Shown here piece by piece: positions 61,322 to 64,000 of a DNA stretch of 64,000 bases (its first letter is position 1; each line of letters starts with the position of its first letter). The notes beneath the pieces were generated by a model. It was not told the DNA's origin. It saw only the letters and a list, made by a program, of their open reading frames with translations, and did not search any database. Source of the stretch: Streptomyces sp. Edi2 (GTDB lineage Bacteria > Actinomycetota > Actinomycetes > Streptomycetales > Streptomycetaceae); the NCBI RefSeq assembly GCF_040253635.1, contig NZ_JBEJGX010000003.1:1984001-2048000 (forward strand), read 5' to 3'. The translations under genes and the position numbers were made by a program.

Positions 61322-61897
61322 GTGAATCTGACGGAATGGGCGAAGACGCAGGGTGTGCATCCGCAGACCGCGTATCGCTGGTTCCGTGAGGGGACGCTGC
61401 CGGTACCGGCTCAGAGGGTCGGGCCGCGCATGGTTCTGGTGAACATCGAGGCGAACGCCGCGCCGGAGGCGGTTGGCGGGCTGGGCCTGTATGCCCGGGT
61501 CTCTTCGCATGATCAGAAGGCTGATCTGGAGCGGCAGTTGGCGCGTCTGGTCGCGTGGGCGGCCACGGCCGGTCACCGGGTTGTGCGTGTGGAGTCCGAG
61601 GTCGGTTCGGGCATGAACGGCGGCAGGTCGAAGGCGAAGCGGCTGCTGGCCGATCCTGAGGTGACCACGGTTGTCGTGGAGCACAAGGACCGGTTGGGCC
61701 GGATGAATGTGGAGCTGGTTGAGGCCGCGTTGTCCGCGGCCGGCCGTCGTCTGGTCGTCTTGGATGCTGGTGAGGTTGAGGACGACCTGGTCCGCGACAT
61801 GGTCGAGGTGCTGACGTCGTTGTGCGCCCGCCTGTACGGGCGCCGGTCGGCGAAGAACCGCGCGGCGAAGGCTCTTGAAGCGGCGTCGCATGGCTGA
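61322..61897 (+). CDS. tnpA: IS607-family serine recombinase TnpA
   Basis: From GTG 61322 this 191-residue protein has the MerR-like N-terminal DNA-binding domain (L-T-E-W-A-K-T-Q-G-V-H-P-Q-T-A-Y-R-W-F) typical of IS607. The small serine resolvase domain has Y-A-R-V-S-S with the nucleophile at S61 or S62. It also has E-V-G-S-G-M-N-G-G-R and V-V-E-H-K-D-R-L-G-R. A GTG 24 nt upstream is an alternative start. All key residues are intact, so it may be active. Confidence 0.9.
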   Translation: MNLTEWAKTQGVHPQTAYRWFREGTLPVPAQRVGPRMVLVNIEANAAPEAVGGLGLYARVSSHDQKADLERQLARLVAWAATAGHRVVRVESEVGSGMNGGRSKAKRLLADPEVTTVVVEHKDRLGRMNVELVEAALSAAGRRLVVLDAGEVEDDLVRDMVEVLTSLCARLYGRRSAKNRAAKALEAASHG

Positions 61898-63533
61898 GCC
61901 GAAGAAGCCGCTGCGGGCGATTTCCCGTCCGTTCGTCGCTGACGGGCCGTCGGGGGTGAGCATCCGTGACCGGCTCAGGGGGCTCACCGCCCAGGACGAG
62001 AAGGTGTTGCGTCTGGTCGGCGGCCACATGGGGCGGCTGGCAACGCTTGACCTCAAGGCGCGGTGCGCTGACGGCCTGGAGCACTCCACTCACACGTGGG
62101 CTGACCGTAAGCGTGAGCTGACGGCCTCCTCGTCGTCCCGCTGGGCCGGTTCGGTCACCTCCAGCACGCATGATCAGTGGGGCCTGTCCCGGCGCGCTCA
62201 GCATGCTCATCTGCAAGGGCTGGACGCCGGTATCAAGACGGTGCGGCACCGCCTGTCGCTGCCGGTCGGCGAGAAGGGCAGCAAGCGTGCCCCGGGCGGT
62301 TACCGGTCGAAACACGAGTGGTTCGTCAAGTCCCGGCGGCTGGCGGTTTTGGAGAAGCGGCGTTCGGTTGTTGCCGCTGACCGGGAGAGGGGGAAGGTCT
62401 CGGTGGTGCGCGGCGGCCGGAAGCTCGCGAACACCCGGCACAACCTGGCCGCCGCCGCTGTGAACGAAACGCGGTGGCGGGAGCGGTGGGAGGCGGCACG
62501 CTGGTTCCTGTCGGCCGACGGGGAGTGCGGGAAGCGCTTCGGGAACGAGACGATCCGGATCACCCCCGATGGGGAGATCAGCATCAAGCTGCCCGTGCCA
62601 CTGGCCGAGCTGGCGAACGCGAAGCACGGCCGGTACGTCCTCGCGGCGAAGGCGGTGTTCCCCTACCGGGGCCAGGAGTGGCGCGACCGCATCGAAGCGA
62701 ACCGTGCCGTGGCCTACCGCGTCCACCTCGACACCGCCTCCGGCCGCTGGTACGTGGACGCGTCCTGGACCCGTAAAGCCCTTCCCGCTGTGCCGCTGGA
62801 CACGCTGCGGGCGCAGGGTGTGGTCGGTGTGGACACCAACGCGGATCACCTCGCCGCATGGCTGCTCGATGAGCACGGCAACCCGGTCGGTGAGCCGCGC
62901 CGCTTCGACTACGACCTGTCCGGCACCGCTGACCACCACGACGCGCAACTGCGCCACGCCCTCACCCGCCTGCTGCACTGGGCCAAGACCACCGGCGTCC
63001 AGGCCATCGCCATCGAAGACCTCGACTTCACCGACTCCAAGACCCGCGAGAAACACGGCCGCAAGAAGAGCTTCCGGCAGCTCATCTCGGGCATCCCCAC
63101 CGGCAAACTCCGTGCCCGGCTGCTATCGATGTGCGCGGAGACCGGACTCGGCGTGATCGCCGTCGACCCTGCCTACACCAGCATGTGGGGCGCGCAGCAC
63201 TGGCAGAAGCCGCTGACCACCACACACCGCAAGACCAGCCGACACGCCGCCGCCCCGGTGGCCATCGGCAGGCGCTCCCTCGGACACCCGATCCGGCGAC
63301 GGACGGCACCGCCCCGCCAGCACCAGAGCGATGCTCGCGGGCATCGGACCGCCCAGGCCGGACCAGGTGACCGGGGGCGTGAGGGAAACCGCCCCCGCGT
63401 ACCCGGACCACGGACACGATCCGATGGAGCTGAACGCGGCAGGAACGCGGTGGACCAGAACGCCCAAGACCGTTCGGGGCGCTCGGCTGAGCGTGGGTTC
63501 TGGCGACAGGACTCACTCCCGCTCAGTCTTTAG
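61890..63533 (+). CDS. tnpB: IS607-type TnpB (RNA-guided nuclease family)
   Basis: This 547-residue protein has the RuvC triad D315 (V-G-V-D-T-N-A-D-H), E376 (I-A-I-E-D-L-D-F) and D426 (V-D-P-A-Y-T-S). After D426 typical TnpB proteins have a C-x-x-C zinc ribbon. Here the segment reads M-W-G-A-Q-H-W-Q with no cysteines, followed by a basic Arg-rich tail of about 90 residues. This is a recognised Streptomyces variant, from memory. TnpB cuts DNA with an RNA from the element's right end. The start overlaps the tnpA stop by 8 nt. Confidence 0.85.
   Translation: MAEPKKPLRAISRPFVADGPSGVSIRDRLRGLTAQDEKVLRLVGGHMGRLATLDLKARCADGLEHSTHTWADRKRELTASSSSRWAGSVTSSTHDQWGLSRRAQHAHLQGLDAGIKTVRHRLSLPVGEKGSKRAPGGYRSKHEWFVKSRRLAVLEKRRSVVAADRERGKVSVVRGGRKLANTRHNLAAAAVNETRWRERWEAARWFLSADGECGKRFGNETIRITPDGEISIKLPVPLAELANAKHGRYVLAAKAVFPYRGQEWRDRIEANRAVAYRVHLDTASGRWYVDASWTRKALPAVPLDTLRAQGVVGVDTNADHLAAWLLDEHGNPVGEPRRFDYDLSGTADHHDAQLRHALTRLLHWAKTTGVQAIAIEDLDFTDSKTREKHGRKKSFRQLISGIPTGKLRARLLSMCAETGLGVIAVDPAYTSMWGAQHWQKPLTTTHRKTSRHAAAPVAIGRRSLGHPIRRRTAPPRQHQSDARGHRTAQAGPGDRGREGNRPRVPGPRTRSDGAERGRNAVDQNAQDRSGRSAERGFWRQDSLPLSL
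63487..63526 (+). ncRNA. hairpin at the right end, candidate part of the TnpB guide (omega) RNA
   Basis: CTGAGCG (63487-63493) pairs with CGCTCAG (63520-63526), and more pairs are possible inside. It overlaps the last codons of tnpB, the place where TnpB guide-RNA scaffolds normally lie. The guide would be copied from the flanking DNA to its right. Only position and structure support this. Confidence 0.35.
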
Positions 63534-63654
63534 GAACGGTTGGCGCACTGAACTGGACGGCCGCCAGGTCGGCGGGTGTGGGCGCACGGAACTGGAGCGG
63601 CGGCCTCGTCGGCGGCCAGGTCAGTGGCCTGGTCGGTGGTCGGGAACAGCCTGC

Positions 63655-64000
63655 CTACGCGCCCTCGGCCCGGTCGTCGACCCGGCGTGGCAGCCCCAGC
63701 GGGTTGTCGTCGCGCAGCTCGGGCGGCAGCAGCGCGGGCGGGGTGTTCTGGTAGGCGACCGGGCGCAGCCAGCGCTCGACGGCGGTGCCGCCGACGGAGG
63801 TCGAGGTGGAGGTCGTCGCCGGGTAGGGGCCGCCGTGGTGCTGGGCGGGGGCAACGGCGACCCCGGTCGGCCAGCCGTTGACGACCACCCGGCCGGCGAG
63901 CCGGGTGACCTCGGCGAGCAGCCGGGCGCCGCGGCCCCCGTCGTCGCTGCCGGCGCTCTCCGCGTCGCCGATCTGCAGGGTCGCGGAGAGGTTGCCGGGC
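63655..64000 (-). CDS. aldehyde dehydrogenase (NADP type), C-terminal part, runs off the right edge
   Basis: The minus-strand frame from the window edge to the TGA near 63655 reads G-N-L-S-A-T-L-Q-I-G-D, R-V-V-V-N-G-W-P-T-G-V-A-V, H-H-G-G-P-Y-P-A-T-T and A-V-E-R-W-L-R-P-V-A-Y-Q-N. This is the C-terminal end of the NADP-dependent (alpha-ketoglutaric semialdehyde / AldH) ALDH subgroup. Roughly 115 of about 500 residues are present. The catalytic Cys and Glu lie outside the window. Confidence 0.88.
   Translation of the reverse strand, partial: PGNLSATLQIGDAESAGSDDGGRGARLLAEVTRLAGRVVVNGWPTGVAVAPAQHHGGPYPATTSTSTSVGGTAVERWLRPVAYQNTPPALLPPELRDDNPLGLPRRVDDRAEGA

Larger units (their letters stand above)
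61265..63545 (+). mobile_element. IS607-family insertion element (tnpA + tnpB)
   Basis: The element comprises a serine-recombinase transposase and a TnpB gene overlapping by 8 nt, the usual IS607 arrangement. IS607 elements have no terminal inverted repeats or target duplications, so the ends are estimates: the left end precedes repeated AGTGAG-type words at 61279-61308, and the right end follows the tnpB stop. It lies in the spacer between the methyltransferase and aldehyde dehydrogenase genes and breaks no recognisable gene. Confidence 0.75.

Noticed and set aside
61254..63056. A 600-codon minus-strand frame through the IS607 element
   Set aside because: It is antisense to intact tnpA and tnpB and has no recognisable motif.
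61230..63580. Similar short words flanking the IS607 element (near 61230-61247 and 63557-63575) as a target duplication
   Set aside because: IS607 elements do not make target duplications, and the match is a short GC-rich word that could occur by chance.

Overview
The window is chromosomal DNA from a high-GC actinomycete, almost certainly a Streptomyces. The evidence is strong G/C at third codon positions, many GTG starts, actinobacterial families (DUF3099, nucleopolyhedrovirus-P10-like, a LAETG-anchored surface protein, AmaP/Asp23 clusters) and a moaA / acetate permease / subtilase / pit / cob / ectABCD gene order that, from memory, resembles the S. coelicolor SCO18xx core region. Most of the window is therefore conserved core genome, with a few accessory patches.

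Layout. 1-4.8 kb is an accessory patch on the minus strand: a broken FAD-linked oxidase, an intact PhlG-type C-C hydrolase and a secreted arylsulfotransferase-family protein, bounded by two imperfect copies of a short repeat. 4.8-9.4 kb holds tldE, tyrS, a GlsB-type membrane protein, a DUF3099 protein and a small putative zinc protein. 9.5-13.1 kb holds moaA and the acetate permease pair (DUF485 + ActP) with a Crp-like palindrome upstream. 13.3-24.2 kb holds a secreted subtilase, a MerR regulator fused to a DinB-like domain, lysoplasmalogenase, a sterol-desaturase-like protein, peptidase E, an exonuclease-BRCT protein, a zinc-ribbon protein, SURF1, a GH15 enzyme and an SDR with a degenerate active site. 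24.3-27.7 kb is an envelope-stress (Asp23/AmaP) operon with a divergent P10-family gene. 27.7-36.8 kb holds an enoyl-CoA hydratase, a small HTH protein, an ABC-F protein, an intergenic repeat mosaic with a perfect 39-bp inverted repeat, a frameshifted gene, an alpha/beta hydrolase, a class II aldolase and a PiT phosphate transporter behind a PHO box.

37.1-41.6 kb is the most interesting locus. It is a tightly overlapping three-gene minus-strand operon coding for an EACC1-like small protein, a metacaspase-TM-solute-binding-VWA protein and an orphan solute-binding lipoprotein. The set resembles the effector/associated-component conflict systems of multicellular bacteria and could be a transmembrane receptor that triggers caspase-dependent cell death.

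41.7-51.7 kb is a late cobalamin operon (riboswitch, 24-codon leader ORF, cobD/cbiB, cobQ, fused chelatase AAA+/VWA subunit, cobO, cobB, cobE, cbiX, cobC). 51.9-54.3 kb holds a LAETG-anchored surface protein and an amidohydrolase with a leaderless promoter and operator-like palindrome. 54.8-58.3 kb is the ectABCD ectoine/hydroxyectoine operon behind an AT-rich, probably leaderless promoter. 58.4-61.2 kb holds a class V aminotransferase-like protein, a FrnE-type DsbA protein and a methyltransferase. 61.3-63.5 kb is an IS607-type element (serine recombinase TnpA + TnpB), followed by the 3' part of an NADP-type aldehyde dehydrogenase that runs off the right edge.

No tRNA, rRNA or CRISPR array was seen. 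All positions and motifs come from reading the sequence; family names come from recognising motifs and were not confirmed by a search.
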